Positions 1 to 11,403 of a stretch of 64,000 bases of DNA are shown one piece after another. The DNA is from Eunapius fragilis (lineage: Eukaryota > Porifera > Demospongiae > Spongillida > Spongillidae). The translations under genes and the position numbers were made by a program. Under the pieces are notes generated by a model that worked only from the letters and a program-made list of their open reading frames with translations, did not search any database and was not told the DNA's origin. Numbering within the stretch: position 1 is the first letter of the stretch; every line of letters begins with the position of its first letter. The DNA lies in NCBI GenBank assembly GCA_963681505.1, contig OY811971.1, positions 18,852,111 to 18,916,110 of the forward strand, given 5' to 3'.

Positions 1-492
1 GAGTCTGCAGCCATGGTATTCACCGTGTTAGTGCTGACCCGTATTGTATATCTAAGATCCAGCCTGCGGGTGAACGAACCAGTTATAACCGGCGGCGATC
101 AGTTTAGAAAGGCCCTTGGACAAATGCTTCCACTGGCAGCCTTCCCCATAGCCTTCTTTGTCTTCTCAATACCAGTGCTTGTGTATGACATCTACTATTG
201 CTTCCTCACTCCAACACCAGATGAAGGACTAATAGTCACTGGCTATCTGTTCATTTCATTGTGGACTATTTCTTCTGGAGTAGCCGTGATAGTCCACATC
301 TTCGTAGCTCAACTACCAGCTCGCTGCAAGAAGCTCCACCTAAGGCACAGGATTGTCAGGACATCAGTGAGTAATTACCACACTATGGACCCCACAGTTG
401 GAGAGGAAACAGGCCTGTCTCTTAACAGTAGCACTAGCTTCCGTCTTCCAGATAGCAGCATTGCTACATCATTAGACGTGATTGGGGTGTGA
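1..492 (+). CDS. C-terminal exon of a multi-pass receptor, GPCR-like (5' partial)
   Basis: The frame is open from base 1 (E-S-A-A-M-V-F...) to a TGA at 490-492, so the window starts inside an exon. About 160 residues contain three hydrophobic stretches: one at the extreme N-end (MVFTVLVLTRIVYL), one around residues 36-62 (LPLAAFPIAFFVFSIPVLVYDIYY) and one around 73-100 (LIVTGYLFISLWTISSGVAVIVHIFVA). A basic juxtamembrane segment (RCKKLHLRHRIVR) and a Ser/Thr-rich tail of about 45 residues follow. Three helices plus a cytoplasmic tail match the last part (TM5-TM7) of a seven-helix receptor, but I see no family-specific motif, so 'GPCR-like' is an inference from topology. The upstream exons are outside the window. 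A canonical AATAAA lies about 155 bases after the stop, which supports this being the 3' end of a real transcript. Confidence 0.6.
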   Translation, partial: ESAAMVFTVLVLTRIVYLRSSLRVNEPVITGGDQFRKALGQMLPLAAFPIAFFVFSIPVLVYDIYYCFLTPTPDEGLIVTGYLFISLWTISSGVAVIVHIFVAQLPARCKKLHLRHRIVRTSVSNYHTMDPTVGEETGLSLNSSTSFRLPDSSIATSLDVIGV

Positions 493-645
493 CCTGAATG
501 GATTAAAATATATATAATTATTATGATTAATGTCCATGCATGTATCTTAATTCAGTGTTGCGTGTTTTTATTTGTAATTTTAAAAAAAGAGAAAGTTGTA
601 ATGGTGGTAAAAAAGAGGGGTGCAGGGAGTGACCGAGAATGAAAA

Positions 646-651
646 AATAAA
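646..651 (+). promoter_or_regulatory. Polyadenylation signal AATAAA
   Basis: AATAAA about 155 bp downstream of the receptor stop codon, followed by T/G-containing sequence. Position and match suggest the poly(A) signal of the upstream gene. Confidence 0.5.
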
Positions 652-659
652 GTTTCTAC

Positions 660-1070
660 GAAGAAGTGAACAATGTTCAATGTTCTGATGAAGGGCGAAT
701 GGTACCACTGCTAGCGCATGCATGGGAAAGCATGTAGTGGGTTGAAATGAGTCTCTGTCTATAAGGTTAGTAGGTCAAGTCTACCCCTCTGTCTGCAACT
801 ATTGAACAAAACAATTAACCATATGTCCCGAGACTAAATATTCCTTTTGTCTGCGCGGTGTATTTTAAAAACCAGTAAAAGGTTTTCTGTTGAGCATCAA
901 TTCAATGTTACTGCATTTATCGACGACCTGAATTTGGTTGAGCGTTATGCTGCAATGTCCGCATGTCGAAAAGACTATACACTAATTTCACGCAGATCCG
1001 GACCAACCCTAGAGGAAGCGCCTGCTTCATACAACAAGAGCCGGCCAGCAGGTTATCTGTATAAGCAAGA
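660..1070. other. Intergenic, nothing recognised
   Basis: No supported gene. Short frames on both strands here have no exon-like context. Confidence 0.5.
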
Positions 1071-1267
1071 TATAAAAAACATTCTCTCCGAGAAAGTCGG
1101 CAGTATATAGGATTTGCAGGCAAAGGTGATGTAAAAATGGAAGGGAACAAAGGATCTACGGTGATATGAAATGTATGGCATGCAGATACATTTTAGGTTG
1201 CTAAATATAGAAAATATAAAGTTTTTGTATCATTGTTGATTCCTTGTTCCCTTCATTTTTACACCAC
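1071..1267. mobile_element. Degenerate copy of the foldback MITE family
   Basis: The left arm has the family signatures AAAAACATTCTCTCCGAGAA, TATAGGATTTG..GGCAAAGG and GTGTAAAA-like sequence. The centre has GCTAAATATAG and the right arm has CCTTGTTCCCTTC..TTTTTACACCACC. The outermost right arm is missing and is replaced at about 1268 by a short hairpin (ACCGGC..GCCGGT). Full-length relatives lie at 40.6, 43.4, 43.8, 53.2 and 61.5 kb. Confidence 0.7.
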
Positions 1268-1504
1268 CTTGACCGGCTTCAAAGCCGGTGTCATAATATA
1301 TATTGTCCCCCATTGTATTGTCTCCGTAGAAATGCTGTTACACTCATACGTGAACTATTTAAACAATATTATTATTGATGTTATATTGCAAGGATAGATA
1401 AATGAGAAAAGACAAAAGTACAAACTGCATACTGGTGTCATTCACAAATTGAAAATGCATAGCCACTTCGATTTTTTTCCCCACACATTGCTCGGTACGT
1501 TCTC

Positions 1505-1603
1505 TCACTCTTTATGAAACCTTTCTCCACACTTATCACACTGAGCCATCAATTCATCTTTTGGCTGCCTGCAGTAACTAATCACATCACTTTCACTGCA
1601 GAA
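1505..1603 (-). pseudogene. PHD-finger-like fragment
   Basis: On the minus strand about 32 codons before a stop read FCSESDVISYCRQPKDEL followed by MAQCDKCGERFHK. The spacing C-x8-C-x10-C-x2-C-x4-H, with a Gln-Pro after the second Cys and an aromatic-His near the end, resembles the first half of a PHD zinc finger. Such fingers are common in chromatin proteins and at the ends of some transposon-encoded proteins. The C-terminal zinc ligands are absent because the frame stops right after FHKE. No exon boundary was found. I treat it as a fragment of uncertain origin. Confidence 0.3.
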
Positions 1604-2492
1604 ATGGGTTATCCTATTGTGTGTCATTTTGTGTAACTTTGTGCTAGGGAAAATTTTCATTCTATATATACTATTGATGAAATTGAACACTTTTCCAAGT
1701 GGAGGCTTAATTGTTCTCATAACTATGAGAATCAAGCCAAACAGAGACATCTGGACATCTGTGTTGATGAAATGACCTTACTCATTTGGATTTTAAAGGT
1801 ATTCTGAAAATTTGTAGGAAAATAATCGCGTACTTCCCCCCCCCCCCCAAAAAAAAGAGCTCACATCTTACATCATATAGCCATATCTTGGCCCTTGTAG
1901 TACTTGCAACTTCCTGATTGCATGAATTTGAAATGTGGTGACAAAAAGAGTTGATCCATTAGTTATTTGTAGTCTGGACGTATGCAATGAAACATGAAGA
2001 TAGCAAATAGTTGAGAATAAATACATAACATGGTATAACAAAAAAAATTGACATGCACATCTCCAATAATTATATTGCAAGCATACATGATTCATGGCTG
2101 TATGTACTGCATTTGTCTTACAGAGACATTTTTGGTTAATTCGGCCAGTAGTGCATTTGCAAGCACTAGCTGCTTACAAAGTGGTTCCAGGGTACTTGTT
2201 GCCTCGAGATGGAAGGCTGATCCTTTTAGTTATATGCTATGCAACTGAACACACTCACCATTTATGACATAAGAAATTTCTCCAATCATATACCTTTCTT
2301 CTTGTACCCAGCACGCAGCAGCTCCTATCGTGCACTTCCAATATTAAGTAAGAACTCTTCAACAAATGTCACTCTCCTATTCTCCCCAAGAACTGAATTG
2401 TTTTCCAATACGCAACACGTCAACATGCCTGATGTTTAGCCGGTACGACTAGCATATTGTGCGCTCCTAGACTGGGGAGATTAAGGACCCTA

Positions 2493-3275
2493 GTATATAG
2501 GGAATACCGCGCCCACTTTTTGATGTATGGACATGGTCACGGGGTGCCGTATCACGTGGTGTGGGATGTGGTCTGGGACCCTGTGGTGGCTGTCAGGGCC
2601 GTAGTCAGTTAGCGTCATGACAGGTATATTATTACACGCCCACTGGATTTCTTTCAAGGTTGCTCACAGAGCCTTATGGTCCGGGCTCACAGGGAAAAAT
2701 ACTGTGTCAGGATTTGTTAAGGCAAAACTCTTAGCCCAAGTAACGTTGACTTTATCAACATTGCTTTGATATGCTCACTGATTTGTGCTCTCTCACAACG
2801 AATCTCGTAGCCCAAGTAACGTTGATTTTGGCAAGGCTCTCTGTCGCTTTGAGTTTTGATGCAGCCCGGTCCCATTGATAAGTATCAAATCCGTGAGCCG
2901 AATTGACAATTGACTATGCGCTATCGACAAAATGCTGTCAAAATCGATAAATGTTGTAAGTGAGAACCCCGAAAGGACCCCAGTGAGCGAGTCGGTCACA
3001 CTCAGAGTCTCACTCACGTCTCGCTCAGTAACACAGTCTCACTGAGCAAGACATTCTCACTGAGATTAGCATTCACGGATATACATAATTTATATAGTTA
3101 AAAAATAAACTCCACAGCGATGGACACAACACCATCATACTGCCCCTACTGGCCACTCATGTGTGATTATACCACCCTAACAGCATACCTGACCACGACC
3201 CGCCACTGACACCTGATACGGCACCCCGTGACAGTCCCGTACATCAGAAAAATGGGCGCGGTATTCCCTATATAC
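2493..3275. mobile_element. TA-flanked TIR element (Tc1/mariner-like MITE)
   Basis: The ends are inverted repeats of about 60 bp that begin GTATATAGGGAATACCGCGC on both strands and continue through CACGGGGTGCCGTATCA. Each end is flanked by a TA dinucleotide (2491-2492 and 3276-3277), the target-site duplication of Tc1/mariner elements. The 780-bp interior has no transposase frame. It holds a short direct repeat (GCCCAAGTAACGTTGA at about 2735 and 2811) and repeated CTCACTGAG-type motifs. Non-autonomous element; the superfamily is inferred from the TA alone. Confidence 0.7.
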
Positions 3276-3508
3276 TACCTTGAAGTTATAGGCTTAATTT
3301 CTTTGCGAAAAAGTCTTTGTCAATCGATGAAGGATCCTATAGAGCTCCTATGAAGCCCCGCTTGTTCCTGGATTGGAGGAAGAAAACCTCTCTGAAAGAT
3401 AGGGGTGAATTCTCTTTCTCTGTCATTTTTGTCAATTTGGATAGTCGATGCCAAAGAACCACACACGACCGCTTATTACATGTCTGGTAAATAATATATT
3501 TATTCATC

Positions 3509-3590
3509 GACCAGCTTTAAAGCGGGTTAACGCGCTTTATATCCGGTCATTCCGCTACATATCGGGTCGGTCGGTTTTAAAGGCTGGTCA
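3509..3590. repeat. Short hairpin
   Basis: GACCAGCTTTAAAGC is matched in inverted orientation by TTTTAAAGGCTGGTC about 50 bp later. Probably part of, or next to, the larger foldback that follows. Confidence 0.45.
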
Positions 3591-3667
3591 GAACTCAGAA
3601 GTTTTTAATGGGGTCGTAACATAGACAGACCGTAAAATTCTTGTTAGCTCCGCCCCCAAAGCGAGAG

Positions 3668-4523
3668 TTTGAAAAAATGGGTCTTTTTAAAATCTCAGTA
3701 ACGGTTTATGCTAGCGTTACCTTTTTCGAACTTGTGTAGGACTACCATTTCTTTCCAGGAAAAAGTACCAGTATGGCATTGCCCTGACATGAATTACTTC
3801 TGACAAGGTCAGATAACTGACCTGGTTCGGGACAACTATATATTTTGAACCGCTCGTCTCCAACCGCGGAAATTCGGTATACATTTAGTAAAAACATCCT
3901 TCAACATGTTTAGTTCACGGTCAGACGACTAGTGCATTGTTCACATTTACATGCAAGGTCCGACATGGACCATAACATTGCTACATGGGAATCATGTATA
4001 TGAAAACGTAGTAACTTTGCCTGAATTAGACATGGCCCGCCATGTGTAAGCTAAACGCTGCAAATAGCACTTTAACTATGGTTCGGACTCTGACTATATG
4101 TCATTACAAAGCAACTTCAAATGGCGGATCGATGGGGCTTCGATTTTGACGACGTTTTCCACCGCCAGGTGTAAGGTAAACGCTGTGTTGAAGGATGTTT
4201 TTACTAAATACAAAATGTATACACCGTATTTCCGCAGTGGGAGACGAGCAGTTCGAAATCTAGGTAAATTATCTGACCTTGTCAGAAGTAATTCGCGATG
4301 CCACACAGGCAGGGCTGCCGCGATACGTATCACGATATGTAGAAGTCTATGATATCGCGATAACAACCGCGATATCATAGACTTCTACGTATCGCGATAT
4401 CTATCGCAGCAGCCTGGTGACACAGGTACTTATTCCTGGGAAAATGGTAGTCCTACAAAGGTTAGCGCTAGCGTAAATGGTTACTGAGATACAGTGATTT
4501 TAAAAAGCACCTATTTCTTTCAA
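3668..4523. mobile_element. Long foldback element with an inner palindrome
   Basis: The left arm (from 3668: GAAAAAATGGGTC, TTTTAAAATCTCAGTAACGG, GGACTACCATTT, ATTACTTCTGACAAGGTCAG, AAAACATCCTTCAACA) is matched in inverted order by the right arm to about 4523 (TGTTGAAGGATGTTTT, CTGACCTTGTCAGAAGTAAT, AAATGGTAGTCC, ATTTTAAAAAGCACC). The loop of about 270 bp holds a diverged direct repeat (GTAAGCTAAACGCTG / GTAAGGTAAACGCTG). Frames inside it on either strand have no recognised protein. Confidence 0.75.
4312..4413. mobile_element. Palindromic insert within the foldback's right arm
   Basis: A near-perfect palindrome of about 100 bp (GAAGTCTATGATATCGCG / CGCGATATCATAGACTTC) interrupts the right arm and has no counterpart in the left arm, so it looks like a later insertion. 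It is rich in CGATA/TATCG. Confidence 0.6.
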
Positions 4524-4926
4524 TCTCTTGCGTTAGGGGGCGGGGGGATATTACGGTATGCCAGAACTTCATGGGATGGAAACTACCAAACGGTGCTTAT
4601 ACAGTTGATAAGAAATCAGAATGGCTGGGGTATCGAGCGATATCACATCGGTCTTTATGGTACATTATATAAGTCTGGGACTTTTAAGACACGAGCGAAA
4701 ATTGGTCGTATTTGGCTGTGCGACCATACCAGCGGCGAAGGCGGCAGTATGACGTAATGTTTGGGATAGCCATGTTGCAGACATTTCAAAATCGTAATTT
4801 CTCGATCTTCTAGCGAAAAAGGACTAACGCATGTTTTTTCAGGCCGGTTTTCAAAACTAGCACAATAGTACTTCAATTGCAAAGTTCGCACGCGTGTACA
4901 TACAAGGTATACTGACATGTGAAAGT

Positions 4927-6624
4927 TTATGCGCTCCCCTGACTATAGTAATCCTCCGCATACATGTGTTCGTTGATGATAACGTCATCTCTTCTTCGGT
5001 ACACGTACTTCTTTGATGCAGCGCAGTACAACACCAGGGCTACAAGGCCAATGGCCACCAGCACCAGGTAGAAAACGCTGTCGCAGCTGAAGTCCTCCGG
5101 ACTCTGCCGCGGCACCAGCGTCCCATACGCCGCCGCGAAGGGCTGCGAGATCACCTGAAACGCCAGGTTGCGGAGTTCGATGAAAGCCATCATCAGTCCG
5201 ACCAGCATGCTCTTGAAGTGTTCGGGCGACTGGGCGATTATCAGTTCCAACAAGGTGCAGTGAAAGACGGTGTAGGTTGCACCGCTAGCGATTATTGGGA
5301 GTAGGATCGTATACTCGTTCAGGACGGAGGTCGCGTTTTGGAGGAAGGCGGTGCCGTTGGCGGGAGACTGAAACATGCACACGTTGAAGTTGTCGTGACG
5401 ATCAGCCACAAGGTCTATTAACAGGTAAAACAGGGGCGTGGCGATGAACATGCACAGACACATGCCCAGTCTTCGTAGGACGCTCGGAAACCGCCGCCTC
5501 AAGAGCGGGAACACCACGAGCTCGTGGCCAGTGGCGACCACAATTCCCACTAAGGTATTCATCACGTGTGCCACCGAGTCCGCCTCCGTGTGCGCTTTCC
5601 ACCTCATCTGCAACGAAAATCGAGACGAAACAAAGTTATCGAATTGAGCTTGGAGCGGCAGAGACGCGAGGCAGCTGATTCCAACGATTAGCAGCATCCA
5701 TAGCAACGTTTTCACGTCTTCGACCTGCTCTGTCGTGAAAGGCCCACCGTAACGCGACTTTCCCAAATCGATCCTCGATATTTTCCCGTCTTCGCAATAG
5801 GTCCACGCGCTCCTGTGAAGCGGATACTTGTGCGCTACCGCAAACCTTAGGATCTGCAGCGTCTGCTTGTACGAGCCGTTGCTTAGCGGCTCTCTGTGGT
5901 AGCGCCGATACGCGAACCGATTGTTGAGCCACAAGAAACACCACATGACCAGCGCCATGACTATACTAAGCGTCGCGTTTTCCAAATGGTAGCTCTTGTA
6001 CGGGCTCATGAATATATTTATCATACCGTTGATGGTGGAGCCTACCCTCTCGACCCCCACGTACCAGAAAATGTATGAAACCAGTTCGTCTGACGGCGCG
6101 TCCTTTAGCTGGTCCATCCCAAAGATGACTATGAACGAACCCGCGGTATCCAAGCCCACTCTCGTCATGACGAAGCTCGGAAGGAGCAAGAGCAGGGCCG
6201 CGGTCGAGTGATGCGTGTAGTGGTTTAGGGCGCTCAGGATCAATTGTACCGCTCCGGACACCTGTCCAATCGTCAGGATGACTGACAAGGCCACAATCAC
6301 CTTGTACCGTCCTACGTAAACGTCGGCGATGTACCCAAGCGCGGGGCACAGGGCTCCCGCGAACGCAACGACTCCGGAGAAGAGCAGTTGAGAGTACGCG
6401 CTTCTTTCTGGGAGCGAGTAGGACAGTTTGTCGAAGACTGACGCGGTATTAAAGCTCGATAGGGAGATGAGGAGGTACCACAGAAGTACTAATGACGCCC
6501 ATCTCGACTTGAAGAGTCGCATGCCGTAGTGACGTCTAAATCCGGCGCACTTGCTTCTAGCCGGTTCGACTGCCGCTGCTCCAGATATGGTACCGTAACC
6601 GCGGTAAGGAATGGTCCCTGACAT
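4927..6624 (-). CDS. SLC15/POT-like proton-coupled oligopeptide transporter family protein
   Basis: Uninterrupted 565-codon frame, intronless. Hydrophobic segments recur along the length in a 12-helix major-facilitator pattern (for example residues 44-60, 80-100, 109-131, 142-154, 160-171). Family marks are G-Y-I-A-D-V-Y-V-G-R-Y-K at about 97-108, matching the GxxADxxxGR/K-type loop after TM2, and F-G-M-D-Q-L at about 168-173, matching the POT FGxDQF region, followed by a W/Y-rich helix. Known members couple proton influx to di-/tripeptide or peptidomimetic uptake across plasma or lysosomal membranes. The substrate here cannot be read from sequence, and the proton-binding ExxER motif of classical POTs is not evident near the N-terminus, so this is a divergent member. 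Start chosen at the first Met, upstream of a polar 40-residue N-tail (MSGTIPYRGYGTISG). No neighbouring gene on the same strand. Confidence 0.75.
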   Translation of the reverse strand: MSGTIPYRGYGTISGAAAVEPARSKCAGFRRHYGMRLFKSRWASLVLLWYLLISLSSFNTASVFDKLSYSLPERSAYSQLLFSGVVAFAGALCPALGYIADVYVGRYKVIVALSVILTIGQVSGAVQLILSALNHYTHHSTAALLLLLPSFVMTRVGLDTAGSFIVIFGMDQLKDAPSDELVSYIFWYVGVERVGSTINGMINIFMSPYKSYHLENATLSIVMALVMWCFLWLNNRFAYRRYHREPLSNGSYKQTLQILRFAVAHKYPLHRSAWTYCEDGKISRIDLGKSRYGGPFTTEQVEDVKTLLWMLLIVGISCLASLPLQAQFDNFVSSRFSLQMRWKAHTEADSVAHVMNTLVGIVVATGHELVVFPLLRRRFPSVLRRLGMCLCMFIATPLFYLLIDLVADRHDNFNVCMFQSPANGTAFLQNATSVLNEYTILLPIIASGATYTVFHCTLLELIIAQSPEHFKSMLVGLMMAFIELRNLAFQVISQPFAAAYGTLVPRQSPEDFSCDSVFYLVLVAIGLVALVLYCAASKKYVYRRRDDVIINEHMYAEDYYSQGSA

Positions 6625-8600
6625 ATTCTCAGCACTTTAGCGTTGTCCAAGGACTTCTGGTGTTGTTGTATTAACAGATGACAGTATTTTAAAGTAATAC
6701 ATGCATATAAGGCATAAAAGGAAATAGAAGATTGTTTAAAGTGATTGTATTGAACTATTCCGTAAGCATGTAGCTGTTTATAGATCACAGTAGCGATTAA
6801 AGGCCTGCACCAGTGTACTGAAACCAGCTGAAGTGGATCAAGAAATAACCCTATAAAAGGAACATTGTCAATTGAAAAAAATGAAGTGATCAATGACAAT
6901 GATAAAGAAAAAGAATTAAACCATTGGATGTGTGAATCGCCATTGTAAGCAGACTTATATCCTATAGGCTTATAGAATTATGAGAAGCGCTTGGGACTAA
7001 TATGGGCATGGAGCCTCTGATGGTTATTCCCATGGCTCGCTTATCCCACCTATACAATGTCCAAAAAGTGGTTATTGAAAACATGAAAACAAACATGTAT
7101 GGTGCATGAATGAACTGCATGATAGACACACTTTGAATGAAGTGAGCAAAATTGAATAATCTAAAAAGAGACAATTATAGTGTCCCAAGGCAATGTTGTG
7201 GAGAGGGGAGGGGGGGTAGGTGCATGTGTATATATGCATGCATGAACATAGTGATGAATATTATAATGCGAATCCATAACAACCTCTGGAAGCAGCAGCA
7301 AGTGGAAAAGGGCATTTGGCGGGTCAATCTGGCGTGATGTATGCAGCCCGGACGTCATCTAGCTGCTGCTAAGCATATAACATCAATTACTATTATAAAC
7401 GTGTTGCTGAACTGTACATGAATAAATTTCAAAAATCTACATATAGATCCTTATTACGCTGTTTTCAAGTTACAGAATGGCTGCAATTGTTTTTCAGATA
7501 TTTCTATTTCTCACTAGTCTTAATTTATTTGGTTGTATATATACATCCTTACAGGAATTAACTGAATTCATGCACATTCAAACTGTGATACTATAACCAG
7601 TATTAAAACGCATTCTGCATGCATGCTAGATGGGAATAGTAAAACGTTTTCTTGAAGTTCTGTTTTTCTATTCTGTTTCCAAATGCAACGTACTTGATGC
7701 ATATCAGTACTAGGAAGCAGAAGTACACGTTCCGTAGTAAGCAACAGGGACTTGTCAATATATTTACATAACATTTCCCACTGTTTGCCCACCTCACTGT
7801 AATGAGGAAGTGACATTGCTCTCCACCTACATGTACACGTACGCGTGCATATCTCGATCTAGTTAAGAAACATCGCGCGCGCATTTCAGCGTTTCGTTCC
7901 GTGTTCATAGTCCCCCTTTCCGTTGCGCATTTTTTGAAATAAACATTTTCGAAATCTATGTATGTACGATGTGCATTTGTATTAGTATTATGTGCAGGGG
8001 GGAAATCCGCGATGCGCAATGTACGGATGCGAGCATGCATGCAGGAATACTCCTCTAGTTCAGATGGTTTTTGAACACGCTTAGTTTAGTGCATTTACAG
8101 TATGGCCGAAAGTTTCGCTAGAAACCCCGACGATGAAATCATTCAGAACACGCGACCCGCATTTATAACGAGACTGCTGACGATCGGATCATTTAACTAG
8201 TTGCATGTTGTAATCGAACGAGAAGACGAAAACGAGCTGAAACGAGCCGTTTCGCCGTTTCTAATGCCGCAAAACAGTGCGGCCGTAGAAAGAAAATAAA
8301 ACGGTCCTGCCTGTCCTCGTTCCCAGCCCGGAAAATTCATTGTCCATCTCCTTATTCTTGACCACGCATAACAGAAATAGCTTCAGAATTGGCTGCATGC
8401 AAGAGTGCCTTCTGTGATCGATCTGTATTATTGATTAGGCCTAGTACGTCGTAGTGCTGATGGATTACATCATAGCACGTTCAATCACGTTGTTACGTAT
8501 TAGGGTATGGGGCCATGCAAGAATAACTTCACAGCTGCAGATCGATTACATCACCACTCCTGGACTGGGGGCGGGACGAACCATTCAGAAGCGCGCGATA
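6625..8600. other. Intergenic, no supported gene
   Basis: Presumed upstream side of the minus-strand transporter. Several frames of 60-145 codons occur on both strands, but none has a recognisable domain, splice context or biased composition. I could not identify a core promoter. Confidence 0.5.
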
Positions 8601-8604
8601 TGAG

Positions 8605-8783
8605 CAAAAAATCAATAGAACGAGTAATCGGTTGTGGGAGTCTGGGATATGAAGGCAATGGTTGTTCTAAAAAGCAAGGAAACAATAATATTGAATAGTT
8701 GCTTCCTTGCTTTTTACACCAATACTGCCTTCATATCCTTTATCCCACCAACTTTCTCATTGAGAATGTTTTTAGTTATTTGT
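8605..8783. mobile_element. Diverged, shortened copy of the foldback MITE family
   Basis: GGGATATGAAGGCAATGG and AAAAAGCAAGGAAAC pair with GTTTCCTTGCTTTTTACACC and CTGCCTTCATATCC. The right end keeps the family terminus CCCACCAACTTTCTC..GAGAATGTTTTTAG. The left terminus is decayed and the loop is much shorter than in other copies. Confidence 0.7.
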
Positions 8784-9314
8784 GAATTAGGACAGGCATC
8801 CAAAGAGTATACAAATAAGCATATACCGGTATTTCACGTCTTTGGACCCGGAATCAAAGAAAAGATTTAACTAGCTTTAATTTCTTGCATCGACCGTATT
8901 CTGACTGATTGTAATGAACTTTTTACTCATGATTACGATATACTCCCGCGCGGCTGTGTGCTACGTATACCCAGAGATATCGTCAACTTCTTATTATTTT
9001 AAAAGTCAAGGCATGAAGAGCTAGAAGGTTGTTGTACTAAAAAAGAAACAAACATATAATTCCTTTACATTGCCAGCTAGCTGTTATTCAATTGCAGATT
9101 TGTATTGTAATTGTTTGGTACATGCAATGTCTTTCAAAATTACTGATGTATTTTTGCCGCACCAGACTAATGTGAATTCGCGCATTGGAAATTATTTTTT
9201 ATCGTTCGTTTTTTATCGTTCGACTTCATGATCAGTTGGTGATAACTGCAGTCGCCTTTTGTAAATGATGGCATCACTATACTAAATTTATGCACCTGTC
9301 AATGGCAACTGCGT

Positions 9315-9896
9315 CCCCCCCCCCCCCCCCCCCCCCCCCCCACCCCCCGTCCGGGACGTATGGGGGACTTTTGACATTTATTAAACCAAATGACCCACTG
9401 TTGGGGACCAATAACTGATCAAATGACCCCTCCTCGACCCAGTCCCGTTACATATTTGATATACCGTTTATAACCTACGGTTTATTCAAAACGAATACGC
9501 GTTATACTATAGCCTTTGTAGGTATACCCCTGATATTGTGCCGCTATAAAAGTTGTAGTTATTACTTCATTCTACTAGTAGTTCGGTATTAATTCTACTT
9601 AAAGCGCGCGTGTTCTTGTTCCGTTCGAATGCACGGCACAGGCAATGTATGATGTTGCGTACCAACCGTGAATCCAAACTATGTGTTCTACCAAGGTCGT
9701 CACAAGTTTTGAGCTGCGAAATACGCCGATAGAGGGAGGTCACAAGCACGTTGGTTTTTCGATTAAAACTCTTTTTCTGTGGTCGATGTCAAATCCCCGT
9801 GTACGGTCAAATGCTTACCGCAATAATCTGATTAGCCTGTCAAATCCCCCACTAATCCCCCCATACGTCCCGAAGAGGGGAGGGGGGGGGGGGGGG
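9315..9896. mobile_element. Inverted-repeat element bounded by C-run and G-run
   Basis: Begins with 27 Cs (9315-9341) then ACCCCCCGTCCGGGACGTAT and GGGGGACTTTTGACA. Ends in inverted form with TGTCAAATCCCCCACTAATC, CCCCCATACGTCCCG and a G-rich run (about 9878-9896). The interior has TCAAATGACC/TCAAATCCCC motifs repeated in both orientations. No coding capacity seen. Confidence 0.6.
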
Positions 9897-9899
9897 TCA

Positions 9900-11400
9900 C
9901 AGTTACAATTGACAGGTGCATTAGTACAAGCACACACACTTCCAACACAATCAGCAACATTAAATCCTCAATCAGCACATGCATTACACAATCACTGATT
10001 CACCTTAGGGAAGAGCTTATTAAAGTAGCCTACAATGCTCATCCACCATATCCTTCGGAAAAAAAAAAAAAACTGAAGCATGTGGTGCTATAGCTAAGAA
10101 GTACTTCGCTGTGTTCATTTATATGTGCTCCAGGTCAGTACTCTGGCTTGAAAGTATTTCGATCAATATTTCAAGGCACTCAATGGAGGCAGACATTTTT
10201 ACATTGCAGTTCCGTGCATCATTTAATTGCTCTGCAGGAAGCACATTGGGGTGTGGTCTCCTGTAGTTACTCATGATCAGCCCAATACACCAAAGGTTAA
10301 AATTATATAGTTATTAATCATATAATTATAATTATACAGGATGTCCACTAATGAATGCAACGCTTTTATACAATTCCGTAACAGGATTGTCAATCTAAAT
10401 AAATTTATAAATGTACAATAACCATGTCTTGTCAAATACGAATTGCACTGTATTAGAATACGATTAGATTTAAAAATTCAAAAGAAAAATCAAATAACTT
10501 GCCAATAATTAATATGGCACAACATGATTTATAAACTGCATTGATGAAAGTATGAAATTTGACTGGCCTTTTACTATTTCATATTCAAATCAACAAATCA
10601 AACTTGAAATGCTTAAATGACCGCTGCAATTTTAATTAACTTTGAGCTTTAATTTCTATTACCTAATCAAAGGTCTAAATATGGACTAATAAATTATTAT
10701 CGTATCGCACGACAGCTTTCAATCTTAACTTTAAATAATAACTTTTAATAACTTTAAAACAAATAATAGTCTTAAATGTTTATAACGCACTATTGAAGTT
10801 AATAAATTGAAATTAGTGCTGTTCTTCTGCATTTTCAGATCTTGCTTACTTTATTGTTGGTTATTAAAATCAATTACTTCTAACCATAATCTTGAATAAC
10901 TTACATAATAGAGGGCTTTGAATGCATGCATGAGTTGGCAGCCATTCAGGATTTAATTTATTATAAAAGTGTTTTGCAGGGACCTCCTACAAGTTATGCA
11001 CACGCAACATCACGCACGTGGACACGTCCACATGCACGCAGTTTAACATGCAAGCTGCATGTGTAAAAGAGAGAGCTTAAAAATTATCATTGCACACAAG
11101 CACGGAAGACTAGGTCTGGGCAGGAAGTGTGTTTTTGTTTATGACCTATAATTTTGCGTTCATCAATAATCGTTTTATTGCGAAACACCAAAAATATTAT
11201 TATATCGTGTTACACTTGTGCTAGTGAGGCATAATGCTCGGGCATTGCTGGCCCACGTGCCTGCCGTGGCCCATGAATTTTTTTTTGGTGTATGTACGTA
11301 GGCATGTATGTAAATCAAATTTATTTAAAAAGGAATAATAATTAATATTTTGATTACATGTACGCATGCGCAGCGTAAATTAGTTATTCCAGCTGACGTG
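9900..11400. other. AT-rich intergenic stretch
   Basis: Strongly AT-rich from about 10,290 to 10,920 (runs of TTAATAA/AATTTAAA) with no coding signal. The stretch from 10,970 to 11,340 is less AT-rich but also without a supported gene. It lies upstream of the gene that starts at 11,404, so any promoter would be here, but no clear TATA box was identified. Confidence 0.5.
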
Positions 11401-11403
11401 ATA

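Noticed and set aside
847-1110. 87-codon plus-strand frame near 1 kb
   Set aside because: Begins at a TTG rather than an ATG, its 3' part lies in the foldback MITE arm, and it has no recognised protein.
5636-6349. Overlapping frames inside the transporter
   Set aside because: Shadows of the intact 565-codon frame; no independent protein features.
7603-8040. 145-codon minus-strand frame
   Set aside because: No domain, no codon bias visible, no splice signals; one of several frames expected by chance in this length.
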